Positions 1 to 10,560 are shown, counted from the first letter of the stretch. The stretch: DNA of 64,000 nucleotides from Gimesia sp. (GCF_040219335.1 NZ_JAVJSQ010000023.1:1-64000), one strand, 5' to 3'. Notes: a model not told the origin generated them from the letters alone. A program made the numbers and translations.

Positions 1-48
1 ACGAATCGGTCTTTAAGACCAGGGGCAGACACGATCTGACACTCGCCA

Positions 49-84
49 CCAATGCTTCCCGCCTTTAAAGGCGGGAAGCATTGG
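49..84. repeat. Perfect 36-bp palindrome (terminator-like hairpin)
   Basis: The two 18-base arms are exact reverse complements with no spacer, centred on TTTAAA at 64-69. Transcribed in either direction it would form a very stable hairpin. A short T-containing stretch follows on the + strand, so it could end a transcript entering from the left edge. It could also be a bidirectional terminator or a mobile-element end. Confidence 0.8.
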
Positions 85-126
85 CTTTATCTGCCTATCA
101 AATCAAAGAACTGCAGACAGTCAAGA

Positions 127-166
127 GTAGATACAAGGGGCTGGCCTGTGTGCCTGCCCGCCTGGC
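127..166 (+). repeat. Hairpin repeat family B, copy 1
   Basis: An 8-base stem with one mismatch (138-145 with 152-159) encloses the loop CTGTGT and is followed by a CCGCCTGG-type tail. The same layout of variable stem, conserved TGT-containing loop and conserved tail recurs near 4908 and 26515. Stem sequences differ between copies but pairing is kept. Confidence 0.55.
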
Positions 167-481
167 GGTGATCTAAGCGTGTCAACTTCCGAGGAATCAC
201 ATTGTGGCCGAGGGACTGCTGTTCCTTTTGTTCTCAGCACTCCAACAACAGAAAAGCCAACTTAGCCGCAGTGCGTTAACCCCGGTTGAAACAACTTTGG
301 TCTGGAGCATTCGAATTAAGAAACACTGCTTGGAACCGTACCGCTCAGAAAATAACAGACAGACCACTCACACCGTCCGTCACCAGCGAATTATAAGCAA
401 CGGCACTCAGAACCACGCAGATGAAAAGAATGCAGTAGTGAAGATAAGCAGTGTGCAAAGACAACCGATTACTGAATCAAT

Positions 482-523
482 GGGTAAGCCCGAATGTAAT
501 TCGGGCCGAGCGCAGCGAGCAGG
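482..523 (+). repeat. Hairpin repeat family A, copy 1
   Basis: The stem GCCCGAAT (488-495), loop GTA and ATTCGGGC (499-506) are followed by the constant tail CCGAGCGCAGCGAGCAGG. Other copies start near 4812, 26424, 27814, 28024 and 28235, all on the + strand. Their stem bases change in a compensating way. The rest of 1-635 holds only these repeats and the palindrome; no gene is supported there. Confidence 0.75.
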
Positions 524-635
524 AAACAGTCAGTTCAAACCTTCGATTCAGCAACCGCGATCCCACCACAAATCAGCATCGAACCAGATCACCTGTTTCG
601 TGTGTTTCGTGTCTTTCGCGGTAGCAAATCCGCAA

Positions 636-3600
636 TCAATCCCGCACCAGCGACCACTGCTGATCCAGAATCTTCGGCGACACCTTCAGCGCCGTCCCCA
701 GTTTCTGGGCGAACAGCGACACGCGGAATTCTTCCAGCAGCCAGCGGAACTTGATCAGTTGCGGATCAATAATCTCCCGCTCATGATGCTGTCGAGCCCG
801 CTGGGCGTACATTTCAATGTACCGCGAAATGCTGCGAATATTCGCGATGTCCCGCTGCAGTCCGCTCCCCCCGAGTTTACTCAGCCGCATTTCAATACCC
901 TGCAGATAACGGGGAATCTGTTGCAGCCAAGGGTAGGGCGTATTCACCAGGAAGCGGGCGTTGATCAGGGCATTCAACTGCGCCCGCATGTCGGCCAGCG
1001 GTTCATTCCAGGCGGGAACCTTGGTCTTATCCAGCGTGATCTTGATTTTGTGATACTGCTCAAACAGTGTCGGCAACAGTGCCGCCAGATCCTGTGCGGC
1101 AACCGGAATCTGGTTCCGCCATTCCTTGATCAACTGACGATACTCGGCCTCGGACCGCGGCTGTCGTTCTTTCTGTCCGCACAGCACCCGCTCCGCCAGC
1201 AGCTCGACCAGTTGCTCCCGCAGATTGATCCCGCCGATCCCCGCGGCATACAGTGAGATCCGTTCCAGGCCCGGGATGTTTTCCACCTGTGATTTCAATC
1301 GTCGATGTTCGGCCAGCACAAACAGCCGCCGCAATCCGAACCGCGTCTCATAGGCGGCCCGCTCCGGCGCATCCCGCAGGCAGAGCATCACCGACTTCCC
1401 TTCATCCACCAGACTTGGAAATCCGGTGAGCGACAGATTATCGTGATCGATCTGCACCTCGGCTGGAAAATCGCCGAACGACCAGTCGGTCAACCCGCTC
1501 TGGCTCCAGTGGTCATCTGAGAGTGCCGAGAAACTGCTGGCCGCTTTCGAACCGTATTCCTGTCGCAACTGCGTCAGGTTCCGGTTGACGGCGATCGCAT
1601 CGCCCCCCTGGTCCAGCACGCGGATATTCATCTGCAGATGTTGGGGCAGCCGTTCGGTTTCAAACATCTCTTTCGTGATCCGCTCTCCCGAAATCTGGGA
1701 CAGCAGCGTCGCGACTTTCTCTTCAAACGAACCCTTGCCGAACTCCAGCTGCTTCACGACCTGCTTCGCCGTCTCCGGTGCCGGCACCAGCATCCGCCGG
1801 ACCGACTTGGGCAGCGCCTTGATCATCGCCGCCACCTTTTCTTCCAGCAGCCCCGGAACCAGCCAGCCCAGTCGCTGCGGGGAAAGCTGATTGAGACTCT
1901 CCTGCGGAATCGAAATGGTCACACCGTCTTCCGCGGCTCCCGGCTCCAGGTGATACTCCAGCGGAAACTGCATCTTCCCCATCTTGAGTGCGTTCGGGAA
2001 TTCGGTCTCGTCGACCTCCTCCGCCTGTGCGTCGAAGAAGTCCTCCAGCCGCATGTTGAGCAGTGTCGGCGTCTTGCGTTTGGCGACCTTCCACCACTTC
2101 TTCAGGCTTACGCCGTCATAGACGTCTTCCGGAATCCGAGCATCGTAAAACGCGAACAGCTGCTCCTGCGAAGGGATCAGGTCGTATCGCCGCGACTTTG
2201 CCTGCTGCTGTTCCAGGTCGCTCATAAACTTCTGATTGTGCGCCAGGAAGTCGACGTTGAGCGTAATATCTCCCTCGACCAGACCATACTGCAGCATCAG
2301 GGTTCGTGACTGTTCGGGATCGATCTTGCCGTAATGCACCGCACGTCCCGGCACGATGGTCAGACCAAACAGCGTCACTTTTTCCGTGGCCATCGCGGAC
2401 GCCGCATCCCCGTTCCAGCGGGGATCGCTCCAGGTCTTTTTCACCAGGTGCGGTGCCGCGGGCTCAATCCAGTTTGGCGAAATCTTCGCAACCGTGCGGG
2501 CATACCGCTTACTCGTTTCGATCAGCTCCGCCGAGATGACCCACTTCGGCTTCTTCTCAAAAATCCCCGACCCGGGCCAGAGGAAATACTTCTGCCCGCC
2601 GGAGCCCGTGTACTCGTGCGTGTCCGACCGCATGGCAATGTTCGACAACAGGCCCGGCAGCAGGGCCCGGTGAATCGCCGCCGAGTCGTCTTTCCGCGGA
2701 TGCGGTTTGAGCCCCGTCTCTTCGACCAGTTGACGCAGCTGCCGAAAGATGTCCGCCCATTCCCGCAGCCGATTGTACGACAGGAAATTCTGCACACAGG
2801 CTCGCCGCAACCGGCTCTGCGACAGATCCTCTTTGAGCTTGTGATAAAAGTCCCACAGCTTGAGGAAGCTCAGAAAGTCCGAATCGGGATCGCGAAACTG
2901 TTCCTGGGCTTCGTCGGCCGCCTGTTGTTTATCGATCGGCCGCTCGCGTGGATCCTGCAGTTCCAGGGCCGACGCAATCACCAGAATCTCATGCAGACAG
3001 TTTTCATCATGAGCCGCCAGAATCATTCGCGCAATTCGCGGGTCGACCGGCAGTCGACTGATCTGCCGTCCGATGTCGGTCAGCCGGTTCTGTTCGTCTA
3101 TCGCCCCCAGTTCAAACAGCGTGTTGTAACCGTCGCGAATCGCCGCCGGCTTCGGAGGATCGATAAACGGAAAGTCTTCAATCGCTCCCAGCTTCATATT
3201 CAGTGTCTGCAGAATGACGGAAGCCAGGTTGGTCCGTTGAATTTCCGGAGACGTGAATTCATCGCGGCTGTTGAAGTCCGCTTCGCTGTAAAGCCGGATA
3301 CAGATCCCCGGCGCGACACGACCACAACGACCGGCCCGCTGATTGGCAGACGCCTGCGACACCGCTTCGATTGGCAGCCTTTGCACCTGCGACCGACTCG
3401 AATACCGGCTGATGCGGGCCAGCCCCGTATCAACCACGTAGCGAATGCCCGGCACTGTGATCGACGATTCGGCCACGTTCGTCGCAATCACAATCCGGCG
3501 ATACGTTGACGGGCGAAAGACCTTGTTCTGTTCCGCCGTCGAGAGTCGCCCGTAGAGGGGCACAATCTCCGTCTGTCTTCCGCCGTCATCACCGATGATC

Positions 3601-4625
3601 GAGCGACCTCGCAACAGCTTCGCCGTCTCGCGGATATCCCACTCGGTCGCCACAAAGATCAGGATGTCGCCGTCATCAATCGCCGCCAGTTCATTCACCG
3701 CGTCCGCCAGCTGCGACTGTTCGTCGCGGTTACTGTTTTTCCCTTTGCCCTGTCCCTTATCGTCCGACTCCGCATCAAAGGGCCGATAGCGAATCTCCAC
3801 CGGATACGTTCGCCCCGAGACATTCAGAATCGGCGCTGGCCCTGTGCTTGATGCAAAGTGCTCGCTGAAACGTTCGGCGTCGATGGTGGCCGATGTGATG
3901 ATCACCCGCAGATCAGGCCGCTGCGCGAGCAGGCGTTTGAGGTAGCCCAGAAGAAAGTCGATATTCAGCGAGCGTTCGTGTGCTTCGTCGACGATGATCG
4001 TGTCGTACTGATTCAGAAAACGGTCGTTCTGCGTTTCGGCCAGCAGAATCCCGTCGGTCATCAGCTTAATGTAAGTGTTCGGGTTCGTCGTGTCGGTGAA
4101 GCGGATTTTAAAACCGCAGGCGGTTCCCTGTTCCCGTCCCAGCTCTTCAGAGATGCGGGCCGCCACCGAACGGGCGGCAATTCGTCGTGGCTGGGTGTGA
4201 CCGATAATGCCATTGATTCCCCGTCCCATCGACAGCAGCAGCTTGGGTAACTGCGTCGATTTCCCCGAGCCGGTCTCCCCGCAGATAATCACCACCTGGT
4301 TGTCGGCGATCGTCTGTTTGATGTGATCCAGTTCGTCATGGATCGGCAGACTGCCGTCAAACTTGATCTCGGGTCGCAGCTTGAGCCGCTCCTCCCTTCG
4401 GGCCAGCGACTTCTTGAGTTCTTCCTGCAGCCGCTGCAGATTCCTGTCGAACGGCTTTTTGTTCTTCTTCGCCTGCCGGATCGACCGCAGCCGTTGTGAA
4501 AACCGAAACTGATCTACAACCATCGCCTGCGAGATCAGCCCGGGCAGCTCTTTCAGCGCAGCATTCAGATCTTCACTGGCAGCACCAGCGTCAGCAGCAG
4601 TTGAATTTGAATCACCACGGGACAT
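636..4625 (-). CDS. hrpA: ATP-dependent RNA helicase HrpA (DEAH box)
   Basis: This is a cytoplasmic DEAH-box helicase; HrpA proteins are linked to mRNA processing and, in E. coli, to ribosome collision rescue. Numbering from a GTG one codon upstream, a charged N-terminal stretch is followed by Walker [10 protein letters not shown] near residues 117-125, DEAH near 214-217, SAT near 246-248, and the motif VI sequence QRAGRCGRV. The long C-terminal half fits the HrpA-specific region (OB fold and DUF3418). At about 1,329 residues the length matches E. coli HrpA. I chose the ATG at 4625 over that GTG. No strong ribosome binding site is visible. Both flanks carry hairpin repeats. The large open frames on the opposite strand are shadows of this gene. 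Confidence 0.95.
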   Translation of the reverse strand: MSRGDSNSTAADAGAASEDLNAALKELPGLISQAMVVDQFRFSQRLRSIRQAKKNKKPFDRNLQRLQEELKKSLARREERLKLRPEIKFDGSLPIHDELDHIKQTIADNQVVIICGETGSGKSTQLPKLLLSMGRGINGIIGHTQPRRIAARSVAARISEELGREQGTACGFKIRFTDTTNPNTYIKLMTDGILLAETQNDRFLNQYDTIIVDEAHERSLNIDFLLGYLKRLLAQRPDLRVIITSATIDAERFSEHFASSTGPAPILNVSGRTYPVEIRYRPFDAESDDKGQGKGKNSNRDEQSQLADAVNELAAIDDGDILIFVATEWDIRETAKLLRGRSIIGDDGGRQTEIVPLYGRLSTAEQNKVFRPSTYRRIVIATNVAESSITVPGIRYVVDTGLARISRYSSRSQVQRLPIEAVSQASANQRAGRCGRVAPGICIRLYSEADFNSRDEFTSPEIQRTNLASVILQTLNMKLGAIEDFPFIDPPKPAAIRDGYNTLFELGAIDEQNRLTDIGRQISRLPVDPRIARMILAAHDENCLHEILVIASALELQDPRERPIDKQQAADEAQEQFRDPDSDFLSFLKLWDFYHKLKEDLSQSRLRRACVQNFLSYNRLREWADIFRQLRQLVEETGLKPHPRKDDSAAIHRALLPGLLSNIAMRSDTHEYTGSGGQKYFLWPGSGIFEKKPKWVISAELIETSKRYARTVAKISPNWIEPAAPHLVKKTWSDPRWNGDAASAMATEKVTLFGLTIVPGRAVHYGKIDPEQSRTLMLQYGLVEGDITLNVDFLAHNQKFMSDLEQQQAKSRRYDLIPSQEQLFAFYDARIPEDVYDGVSLKKWWKVAKRKTPTLLNMRLEDFFDAQAEEVDETEFPNALKMGKMQFPLEYHLEPGAAEDGVTISIPQESLNQLSPQRLGWLVPGLLEEKVAAMIKALPKSVRRMLVPAPETAKQVVKQLEFGKGSFEEKVATLLSQISGERITKEMFETERLPQHLQMNIRVLDQGGDAIAVNRNLTQLRQEYGSKAASSFSALSDDHWSQSGLTDWSFGDFPAEVQIDHDNLSLTGFPSLVDEGKSVMLCLRDAPERAAYETRFGLRRLFVLAEHRRLKSQVENIPGLERISLYAAGIGGINLREQLVELLAERVLCGQKERQPRSEAEYRQLIKEWRNQIPVAAQDLAALLPTLFEQYHKIKITLDKTKVPAWNEPLADMRAQLNALINARFLVNTPYPWLQQIPRYLQGIEMRLSKLGGSGLQRDIANIRSISRYIEMYAQRARQHHEREIIDPQLIKFRWLLEEFRVSLFAQKLGTALKVSPKILDQQWSLVRD

Positions 4626-4811
4626 CACACATCAACAGACAAAACAGGGAAACGCACAATAGTAAGCAGAAGGACCCGCATTATGCAGCGAAAGTTCGGC
4701 AGCGCGAAGGGTTTCCACCGGGAATTGTAGGAATCCGTGGGGAACGGTGATGTTTTAGAACCACGAAATGCACAAAAAACACGAAAAGCCAGTGACAGGA
4801 AACAGCTCAGA

Positions 4812-4861
4812 GGGTGGTCTCGGATACAATCTGAGATTGTCGCAGGCAACGGGAGGTCGCA
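4812..4861 (+). repeat. Hairpin repeat family A, diverged copy
   Basis: TCTCGGAT (4818-4825), loop ACA and ATCTGAGA (4829-4836) form a stem with one G-T pair. The tail is diverged but still ends in GGAGGTC-like sequence followed by AGAGAA. The adjoining bases up to the family B copy at 4908 resemble those after the 26424 copy, including CCTCACCAG. Together they form a composite element of about 130 bp. Confidence 0.55.
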
Positions 4862-4907
4862 GAGAAATTAAACGAAATCGATTCATCAATCCTCACCAGC
4901 ACCAGCT

Positions 4908-4940
4908 GTAGGGGCCACCCTGTGTGGTGGCCCGCCGGGA
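4908..4940 (+). repeat. Hairpin repeat family B, copy 2
   Basis: GGGCCACC (4912-4919), loop CTGTGT and GGTGGCCC (4926-4933) form a perfect 8-bp stem followed by GCCGGG. It lies about 100 bp after a family A copy, as at 26.4-26.5 kb. With the family A copy it fills most of the gap between hrpA and the SUKH gene. Confidence 0.7.
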
Positions 4941-5034
4941 GAGAAGCAAAGCTGCTTCCTCTCTGAATGGAGCCAGATTACAATATTCAAATGTTCTCGA
5001 TTCGTATCGACTCACAAGCGCAAAGGTCAGCTAC

Positions 5035-5571
5035 ATGGCACTCAGCGAACTGTTAAAAATTGTCACACCCCCGGACAAGCCAAAAGAAGTGCCTGCGAAA
5101 CCGAACTGGGCCGCCGTCGAAAAGAAGCTCGGCCTGCAACTGCCCGATGATTACAAACGCTACGTCGCGAAGTTCGGCAGTGGTGTCCTGGGTGATTTCG
5201 TACACGTTTATAATCCCTTTTCCCGAGACGAATATACGTGTTTGCAGAAACGGGTTGAGAAAGTATGTGGGATGCAAAGACACTTTCGGGAGACTGAGGA
5301 TCATCCTGTTCCCTATGACATCTACCCTGAGTCACCAGGTTTGTTACCTTGGGGACAGGATGACAATGGAAATTACCTCTTCTGGTTAACCCGCGGCGCC
5401 CGCAACAAGTGGCCGGTTGTGGTCTGTGCCGGTCGCGACAATCGTTGTCAACTCTTCGAAATGGGCATGACCGCCTTCCTGGGCCGCACCTTTACCGGCG
5501 AAGTCAAATGCAAAATCTGGCCGAAACCATTCGCGGTAAAGTCACGCCGCGGCAAGTTTGAAGCATATTGA
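5035..5571 (+). CDS. SMI1/KNR4 (SUKH) family protein
   Basis: This small soluble protein of 178 residues has the pattern of a SMI1/KNR4 (SUKH) fold. An N-terminal segment (NWAAVEKKLGLQLPDDYKRY) is followed by KFGSG, a central PWGQDDNGNYLFWLT block and a C-terminal half ending in basic residues. SUKH proteins are often immunity proteins against contact-dependent or polymorphic toxins, and some act as scaffolds. No toxin gene is next to it here. The frame is open from 4924, but that stretch lies in repeat sequence and reads like non-coding DNA. The ATG at 5035 starts the recognisable domain. Its precise role is unknown. Confidence 0.8.
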   Translation: MALSELLKIVTPPDKPKEVPAKPNWAAVEKKLGLQLPDDYKRYVAKFGSGVLGDFVHVYNPFSRDEYTCLQKRVEKVCGMQRHFRETEDHPVPYDIYPESPGLLPWGQDDNGNYLFWLTRGARNKWPVVVCAGRDNRCQLFEMGMTAFLGRTFTGEVKCKIWPKPFAVKSRRGKFEAY

Positions 5572-5808
5572 AGTGTCTCTTCAGCCCCATACATTCCATC
5601 AATTTCAAAGCAATCCTAACATATCCAGCACGTGCCCTTCTGAATACCTGCCTGTAACTTCTTCCTTGCAATAGACCGATTTCACATATACCATATCACT
5701 GATGCAAGGTTGCTGAGAGTCCCACCTGATTTTCCTGCCTTCTAAGCTTCAATGTTGCTGTCGTAATGTTTCTCGCCCGTATTACTCCATTTAAAGTGGA
5801 ACAGCGCT

Positions 5809-6726
5809 ATGAGTCTATCTGCACCCACCGTCCGCAAACGCGGCTTCACCCTGATCGAACTGCTGGTGGTGATTGCCATCATCGCGATTCTGATTGCCCT
5901 CTTACTGCCCGCCGTCCAGCAGGCACGCGAAGCGGCCCGTCGCAGTCAGTGTAAAAACAATCTCAAGCAGATTGGCCTCGCGCTGCACAACTACAACGAA
6001 ACACACCGCGTCTTCCCACCCGGATTCATTAACGATCACGGCTGGTTGTGCAACCTGTTTATCCTCCCTTTCATGGATCAGGCTCCGCTCTACAATAAAA
6101 TCAGCCCCAACAGGCCCATGGATCTGACCAACACCACCGTACTCGCCGATGTGCGTACGGTTCTGCCCGCCTACCTCTGCCCGTCCAGTGCCGATCCCAA
6201 CCCGGCTCAGAACGCAGACAACAGAGTGAGTGGCGTGGCCATCGGTCTGTCCAACTACCTCGGCTTCAATGGCAACGGTGACTATCGTTGTAACTCCTCC
6301 GCGAAGCCGAACGGTATGTTCTATCACAACAGTCAAACCCGGATCCGCGACATTACCGACGGTCTCTCCAACACGTTTGCCTTCACAGAAAGAACCACCG
6401 TGAACGACGCTGCCGGCACGAACCACATCGGTTCGATCTGGGCAGGAGTCACTCCCTGTGCTTCGACACCGAATAATTTCGAAAACATTCGTTACGGTCT
6501 GGTTCAGGCACGTGTCGGCTGGTCCATGATCAACGGCACCGGTTATCAGTTTGGTCCCAGCAGTCTGCATGAAGGCGGCGTGCATGTGCTCATGGCAGAT
6601 GGCGCTGTTCGCTTCGCCAGCGAAAACATGGATGCTTCCAATAACCCAGGCACCATTTCTTCCGCAACCAGCACCTACTTCCGACTGGCCGTCATCAACG
6701 ATGGTCAGGTCATCGGTGAATGGTAA
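5809..6726 (+). CDS. DUF1559 pilin-like secreted protein
   Basis: This 305-residue planctomycete-type DUF1559 protein begins with a short basic leader followed by a prepilin methylation motif ([11 protein letters not shown]) and a hydrophobic helix to about residue 33. Prepilin peptidase would cut after that glycine. The helix runs into the conserved [18 protein letters not shown] block. Near the C-terminus is the family signature GGVHVLMADGAVRF, and the protein ends in a DGQVIGEW-like tail. The family is assumed to be an envelope or pseudopilus component; the actual role is unknown. It is followed by a strong hairpin at 6761-6794 and lies tail-to-tail with the lipoprotein gene at 6846. A paralogue lies at 8938. 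Confidence 0.93.
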   Translation: MSLSAPTVRKRGFTLIELLVVIAIIAILIALLLPAVQQAREAARRSQCKNNLKQIGLALHNYNETHRVFPPGFINDHGWLCNLFILPFMDQAPLYNKISPNRPMDLTNTTVLADVRTVLPAYLCPSSADPNPAQNADNRVSGVAIGLSNYLGFNGNGDYRCNSSAKPNGMFYHNSQTRIRDITDGLSNTFAFTERTTVNDAAGTNHIGSIWAGVTPCASTPNNFENIRYGLVQARVGWSMINGTGYQFGPSSLHEGGVHVLMADGAVRFASENMDASNNPGTISSATSTYFRLAVINDGQVIGEW

Positions 6727-6760
6727 GCCGAAGTAACTTTTGCTTCTGTGTGACATAAAC

Positions 6761-6800
6761 AGAGCTCCCTGGTATTCAGACGCCAGGGAGCTCTTATCGT
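6761..6800. terminator. Bidirectional hairpin between convergent genes
   Basis: AGAGCTCCCTGG (6761-6772) pairs perfectly with CCAGGGAGCTCT (6783-6794) across a 10-nt loop. It lies between the 3' ends of the DUF1559 gene and the minus-strand lipoprotein gene. The T-tract is poor on the + strand, so it is probably a shared terminator of moderate strength. Confidence 0.75.
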
Positions 6801-6845
6801 TTAACTTGTTTTGGAAACTGTTACAGGACAGTCTCAGTCCTCAAC

Positions 6846-7274
6846 TCATTCCTTGTCCAGCTTAAAGGGGAAATCGTTTTCCCCGGGTTTGACTTCCACC
6901 GTCAGACTCGAGCTCTCATTGTACTTGGCAGGAATGACCTCTTTCACTTCGGTCGTGGTTCCATCCGGATTTTCGACGTAGCGTGCTGTCGAGATGCGAA
7001 CCGTATGCTTGCCGATCTTGGCTCCCTTGGTCGTCGGGTTATAAGACAGTTCGAAGATCCCCTGGCTGTTTGTGATACCCGTCGAAGGACGCCCCGCTTC
7101 GGGAGCAAACGTCACGACCGCTCCCTCGATCGGTTCCCCTTCCATGACAACCAGTCCCTTTACCGATGCGGTATCAGGCTGATCCTCAGGTGTACCGGAA
7201 CAACCTGCGAGTAGAGTACATACCGTAAAAACCAGTCCCGTGCAGCGTAACGATCGCGGAGATAAAAAGTACAT
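6846..7274 (-). CDS. Carboxypeptidase-regulatory-like lipoprotein
   Basis: A 142-residue lipoprotein. The signal sequence ends in the lipobox LLAGC, so it should be lipidated and held at a membrane. The mature part begins with a DTASVKGLVVMEGEPIEGAVVTF-type segment, typical of transthyretin-like or carboxypeptidase regulatory beta-sandwich domains, with a GxxxFELSYNPTTKGAKIGKH strand pattern. Planctomycetes often place such genes beside DUF1559 genes, as at 9938, though here the pair is convergent. The frame is open to 7325, but the ATG at 7274 starts the signal peptide and follows an AGGAACAC-type ribosome site. Function is not known. Confidence 0.82.
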   Translation of the reverse strand: MYFLSPRSLRCTGLVFTVCTLLAGCSGTPEDQPDTASVKGLVVMEGEPIEGAVVTFAPEAGRPSTGITNSQGIFELSYNPTTKGAKIGKHTVRISTARYVENPDGTTTEVKEVIPAKYNESSSLTVEVKPGENDFPFKLDKE

Positions 7275-7433
7275 TGTGTTCCTGTATCCAAAAGGGGCGC
7301 GCTTAAGAAACTTCAGCCGCGGCACAGACTCAAAACAATCTGTCCGCAGACTGCTGAAACAGGTTTCATTCTCAGGAATCGTCGCGCAAGTGTAAAGCCA
7401 GACGGAAATCTGTTTTCCCGGACGCAGGAAAGA

Positions 7434-8390
7434 TCAGTTACCCGCTTTCTGCCGGGGAGCCTGCTTCACATGCTGATCGAGGAACTTCACGATGCGGTCG
7501 TTGGTCTCAGGAGTATTGAATTCCCGACCGCCGTGCCCGGCCCCCTCGACGACAATCAACTGCACGGGGACCTTCGCTTTTTTGAGCGCCGAGTCGAGTA
7601 ACTGACTCTGATGCACGGGCACCAGCGGGTCTTTCGAGCCGTGAATGATCAGGAACGGCGGATCCTGTTTATCGATGTAAGTGATCGGGTTGGCCTGTGC
7701 GACTTTGTCTTTGTTCTCCAGCACCGGTCCGCCCAGCAGCAACGATTCCGGCGATCGGGGATCGTTGTGTTTGAAGCGGGCGTCGGGCAGAGCGTGGGCA
7801 TCCATCTGCAGAAAATCAGTCGGTCCCCACATGTCGAGCACCGCCTGAACCTGGCTCGATTGATCCGCATGTTTGCCGACCGTCCCTTCCAACTGTTTGT
7901 CGCCCCCGCTGGTTCCCAACAGGGCAACCAGGTGACCACCGGCAGAAGAACCGCCTACGCCGATGCGGGTTGCGTCGTATCCGTACTCTTTCGCATGGGT
8001 TCTCAGCCAGCGGATGGCGGCTTTGCAGTCATGGATCTGCGCAGGGAATGTTGCCTCGCCGCTCAGGCGATAATTGATGCTCGCACAGGCATAACCGTTC
8101 TGCAGACCGAGGGGAACCAGAATCCCGCCCCGGCCTTTATCGCCACTTCGCCAGCCACCGCCGTGAATCCAGACGAGCAGGGGAGGCTGTTTGACGTCTT
8201 TCGGCAGATACAAATCAAGCAACAAAGGCTTCCCATCCACTTCCGCGTATTCCAGGTTCCGATGCACGTCCGCATGTTCGCGGACCCAGCGGGGTGCACC
8301 GCGGCGGGGTTGCTGGGCCAGAGCGGATTCGCTCAGGACGACGGTCAATGTAAGTAGAATCGCGATGAATGTCAGGCGGTCTCGGTGCAT
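7434..8390 (-). CDS. Secreted alpha/beta hydrolase (BD-FAE/esterase type)
   Basis: A 318-residue protein with a signal peptide (hydrophobic stretch about residues 8-25 ending ALAQQ), so it should be exported. The alpha/beta hydrolase fold is clear: oxyanion motif HGGGW, nucleophile elbow GGSSAGG with serine in G-x-S-x-G, acid residue in GSKDPLVP and histidine in GAGHGG. The closest general family is BD-FAE/carboxylesterase, acting on acetyl or feruloyl esters of polysaccharides or on small esters; the substrate cannot be told. The ATG follows a GGAGAA site. Compare the related protein at 32402, which has lost the serine. Confidence 0.9.
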   Translation of the reverse strand: MHRDRLTFIAILLTLTVVLSESALAQQPRRGAPRWVREHADVHRNLEYAEVDGKPLLLDLYLPKDVKQPPLLVWIHGGGWRSGDKGRGGILVPLGLQNGYACASINYRLSGEATFPAQIHDCKAAIRWLRTHAKEYGYDATRIGVGGSSAGGHLVALLGTSGGDKQLEGTVGKHADQSSQVQAVLDMWGPTDFLQMDAHALPDARFKHNDPRSPESLLLGGPVLENKDKVAQANPITYIDKQDPPFLIIHGSKDPLVPVHQSQLLDSALKKAKVPVQLIVVEGAGHGGREFNTPETNDRIVKFLDQHVKQAPRQKAGN

Positions 8391-8937
8391 CTGGTTCTCC
8401 AGTGATTCATGGGACGTGAGTCCTGTCGCAGGCTCAAGTCAGTTCAGGTAGCGCAGTTCCCCATGAAACACGCTAGAGCTGCAACAGTTTCGCGTCAGCT
8501 GACGATTTAGAGTAGTCGTCCCGGCAATCTGAGATGCAGGTGTATTCGTAGTGTTTTTCTGTTTCTACTTAACAGTGGGGGCTATGCGTTATATGGGGTG
8601 TGTGTGGGGTAAGTGATCGCAAGCCGCGGTTTGCATACCTCACAAGCGGAGATGCATTAAGACAGTCAGAACGCAAATATCAATAAATAAACATGTTGCG
8701 ATATGTGTGTTCGGTAAAAAACACCGTCAGAATGTCGGATTTTGAATAAATAAAGATTGAATTGTTAAAAAACGTTATTAATATCAGAGTAGATATCTTA
8801 ATAATTCTTAATAAAGACAGCTGGAGTTCTTCCGGCTGATACGAATCACTTCCCCCGCTCAAGGGAATGTTGTCTCGTCGGCGATTTTAAAATCGTACTT
8901 ATCTATTTTATTCTTCTACCCAACGCGAGAGAATTTC
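8391..8937. other. AT-rich intergenic region upstream of DUF1559 gene
   Basis: About 550 bases separate the divergent esterase and DUF1559 genes. The part from about 8690 to 8820 is markedly AT-rich with repeated AATAAATAAA-type runs. It probably holds the promoter of the downstream gene. I found no convincing gene; the short minus-strand open frame at 8680-8862 looks like chance. Confidence 0.5.
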
Positions 8938-9873
8938 ATGCAAGTATCCACAACCCGCAGGCGTGCTTTCACGCTCATTGAACTCCTGGTCGTCATCGCC
9001 ATTATTGCGATTTTGATCGCCCTGTTACTGCCCGCCGTTCAGCAGGCCCGTGAGGCCGCCCGGCGATCCCAGTGTAAAAACAATATGAAACAGCTCGGAC
9101 TGGCGTTTCATAACTATCACGACAACTTCACCATGTTCCCCACGGGGTACTTCCATAGCTCAGGTTATCTGACCGGCTGGGCTGCCCGTATTCTGCCTTA
9201 TATCGATCAGGCGCCCCGCTACAACCAGATGACCTCGCTGGGAGAACTGACCCGCATCCAGCCCTATCGCTTCACAACGTCTCCTCACAACGGAGATACA
9301 AACCTGTTTACCGATCCGATTGCGGTCTTCTGCTGTCCCTCTTCGGAAATTGGTGAACGGGCTACCGACTACTCGACTGGCTGGGGTGGCAATCCTGGGA
9401 ATGACGGCTCGCTGCACTACCGCGGCAATGGCGGTTCCGTTGATGTTGGCTTCGTTAACGGTTCCAATTCGAGTCGGCACTACGGAACTTCAGGGGTCCT
9501 CTATCCCGGTTGTAAAACCCGGATGCGCGACATCACCGACGGTACCACCAACACCTTCCTGCTCGGCGAACTGTCCAGCTACATTGGTTGGAGCGGTTCC
9601 AAGGGGGGCTGGGATGACATCGCACCCTGGACCTGGGCGACCTACTACTACGGCTCCGACGGTTACCTGATGATCGACACCAAGCTGATGCAGTATCCCA
9701 TCGGTTCGGGAAGTCACAGTCAGTATGGTGTCGGCTGGCGCAGTCAGCACGTCGGCGGCGCGCATATGCTGCTCTGTGATGGCAGCGTCCGGTTCCTGTC
9801 TGAAAGCACCAGTCTGGATCTGTTGAAAGGCCTTTCCACCCGTGCCACCGGCGAAGTGATCGGCGAGTTTTAA
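8938..9873 (+). CDS. DUF1559 pilin-like secreted protein (paralogue)
   Basis: A 311-residue paralogue of the protein at 5809. It has a prepilin motif ([11 protein letters not shown]) after a nine-residue leader, the same hydrophobic helix and the [18 protein letters not shown] block. The C-terminal signature [17 protein letters not shown] and the ending TGEVIGEF are also present. The residue before the methylated phenylalanine is alanine rather than the usual glycine, which could change prepilin peptidase processing. It is followed 64 bases later by a lipoprotein gene on the same strand, so the two probably form an operon. No terminator was seen between them. Confidence 0.93.
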   Translation: MQVSTTRRRAFTLIELLVVIAIIAILIALLLPAVQQAREAARRSQCKNNMKQLGLAFHNYHDNFTMFPTGYFHSSGYLTGWAARILPYIDQAPRYNQMTSLGELTRIQPYRFTTSPHNGDTNLFTDPIAVFCCPSSEIGERATDYSTGWGGNPGNDGSLHYRGNGGSVDVGFVNGSNSSRHYGTSGVLYPGCKTRMRDITDGTTNTFLLGELSSYIGWSGSKGGWDDIAPWTWATYYYGSDGYLMIDTKLMQYPIGSGSHSQYGVGWRSQHVGGAHMLLCDGSVRFLSESTSLDLLKGLSTRATGEVIGEF

Positions 9874-9937
9874 TCGCGCCGCTTTGCTGTTATCAGATTC
9901 AGAAACATTTATCAGACTCTACAGGAACAGGATATAA

Positions 9938-10381
9938 ATGAACGCAACTTTTTCTTTAAAGCAATTTTCACTAGCCACACTCTGCCTGCTGCTGCTTGCG
10001 CAGGCAGGCTGCTCCGGCGGTTCAGATCAGCTGGAGACGGCAGAAGTGCACGGCAAAGTGACTTACAAAGGTGAGCCTCTCGAAATGGGAACCGTCACCT
10101 TTATTCCGGTTGGACCAGGCAAGTCCGCCACCGGCGAGATTCAGGAAGACGGCACCTACACCCTGACGACTTACAGTAAAGGGGATGGCGCCACCATCGG
10201 CAAGCACGGAGTCATGGTCATCTCGGAACGGGATACCTCCAATCTTCCGGCTGAATCGGCAGAGGCGAATGTGGATCTTTCACTGATCCCGGAAAAGTAC
10301 AGCATGAGCCCCAAGACTTCCGGTCTCACCGCCGAAGTCAAAGAGGGCGGCAATGAAATCAATTTTGATCTGGAAGAGTAA
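9938..10381 (+). CDS. Carboxypeptidase-regulatory-like lipoprotein
   Basis: A 147-residue lipoprotein with a signal peptide ending in the lipobox AQAGC. The mature domain begins AEVHGKVTYKGEPLEMGTVTF, a transthyretin-like beta-sandwich pattern, and ends in the acidic NEINFDLEE. An AGGA site lies upstream of the ATG. It probably shares a transcript with the DUF1559 gene before it, a common planctomycete arrangement, and resembles the protein at 6846. It may bind or support the pilin-like protein at the cell surface; that is inference from gene order only. Confidence 0.88.
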   Translation: MNATFSLKQFSLATLCLLLLAQAGCSGGSDQLETAEVHGKVTYKGEPLEMGTVTFIPVGPGKSATGEIQEDGTYTLTTYSKGDGATIGKHGVMVISERDTSNLPAESAEANVDLSLIPEKYSMSPKTSGLTAEVKEGGNEINFDLEE

Positions 10382-10501
10382 TCTATCAGACCGCAGTGAC
10401 AGGCAATCGTTGTCCGGGCGCATGCGTCCCGATTCAGGCAATGGGTCGCTGCAGGTTCGACAGGATAGAAGTTGACAGTTCCAGAACAGATTGAAGGCGA
10501 G

Positions 10502-10540
10502 AGGCGATCTCTTTCTGCAGAGGGAGATCGCCTTTTTTAT
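10502..10540 (+). terminator. Intrinsic terminator after the lipoprotein gene
   Basis: AGGCGATCTC pairs with GAGATCGCCT around a loop of about 12 nt and is followed by a run of T at 10534-10538. It is placed 120 bases after the lipoprotein stop and just before the convergent DUF456 gene, so it ends the 8938-10381 transcript. Confidence 0.85.
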
Positions 10541-10560
10541 TTCCCTCGTGCGACAGCCAT

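Noticed and set aside
204-1256. 350-codon + strand frame at the left end
   Set aside because: It spans a repeat-containing gap and the hrpA 3' end, and encodes low-information sequence without motifs.
2334-3509. Long + strand open frame (391 codons) inside the helicase region
   Set aside because: It is exactly antisense to hrpA, has no known domain and an arginine- and glutamine-rich composition typical of a shadow frame.
8680-8862. 60-codon minus-strand frame in AT-rich gap
   Set aside because: Composition explains it; no start signal.
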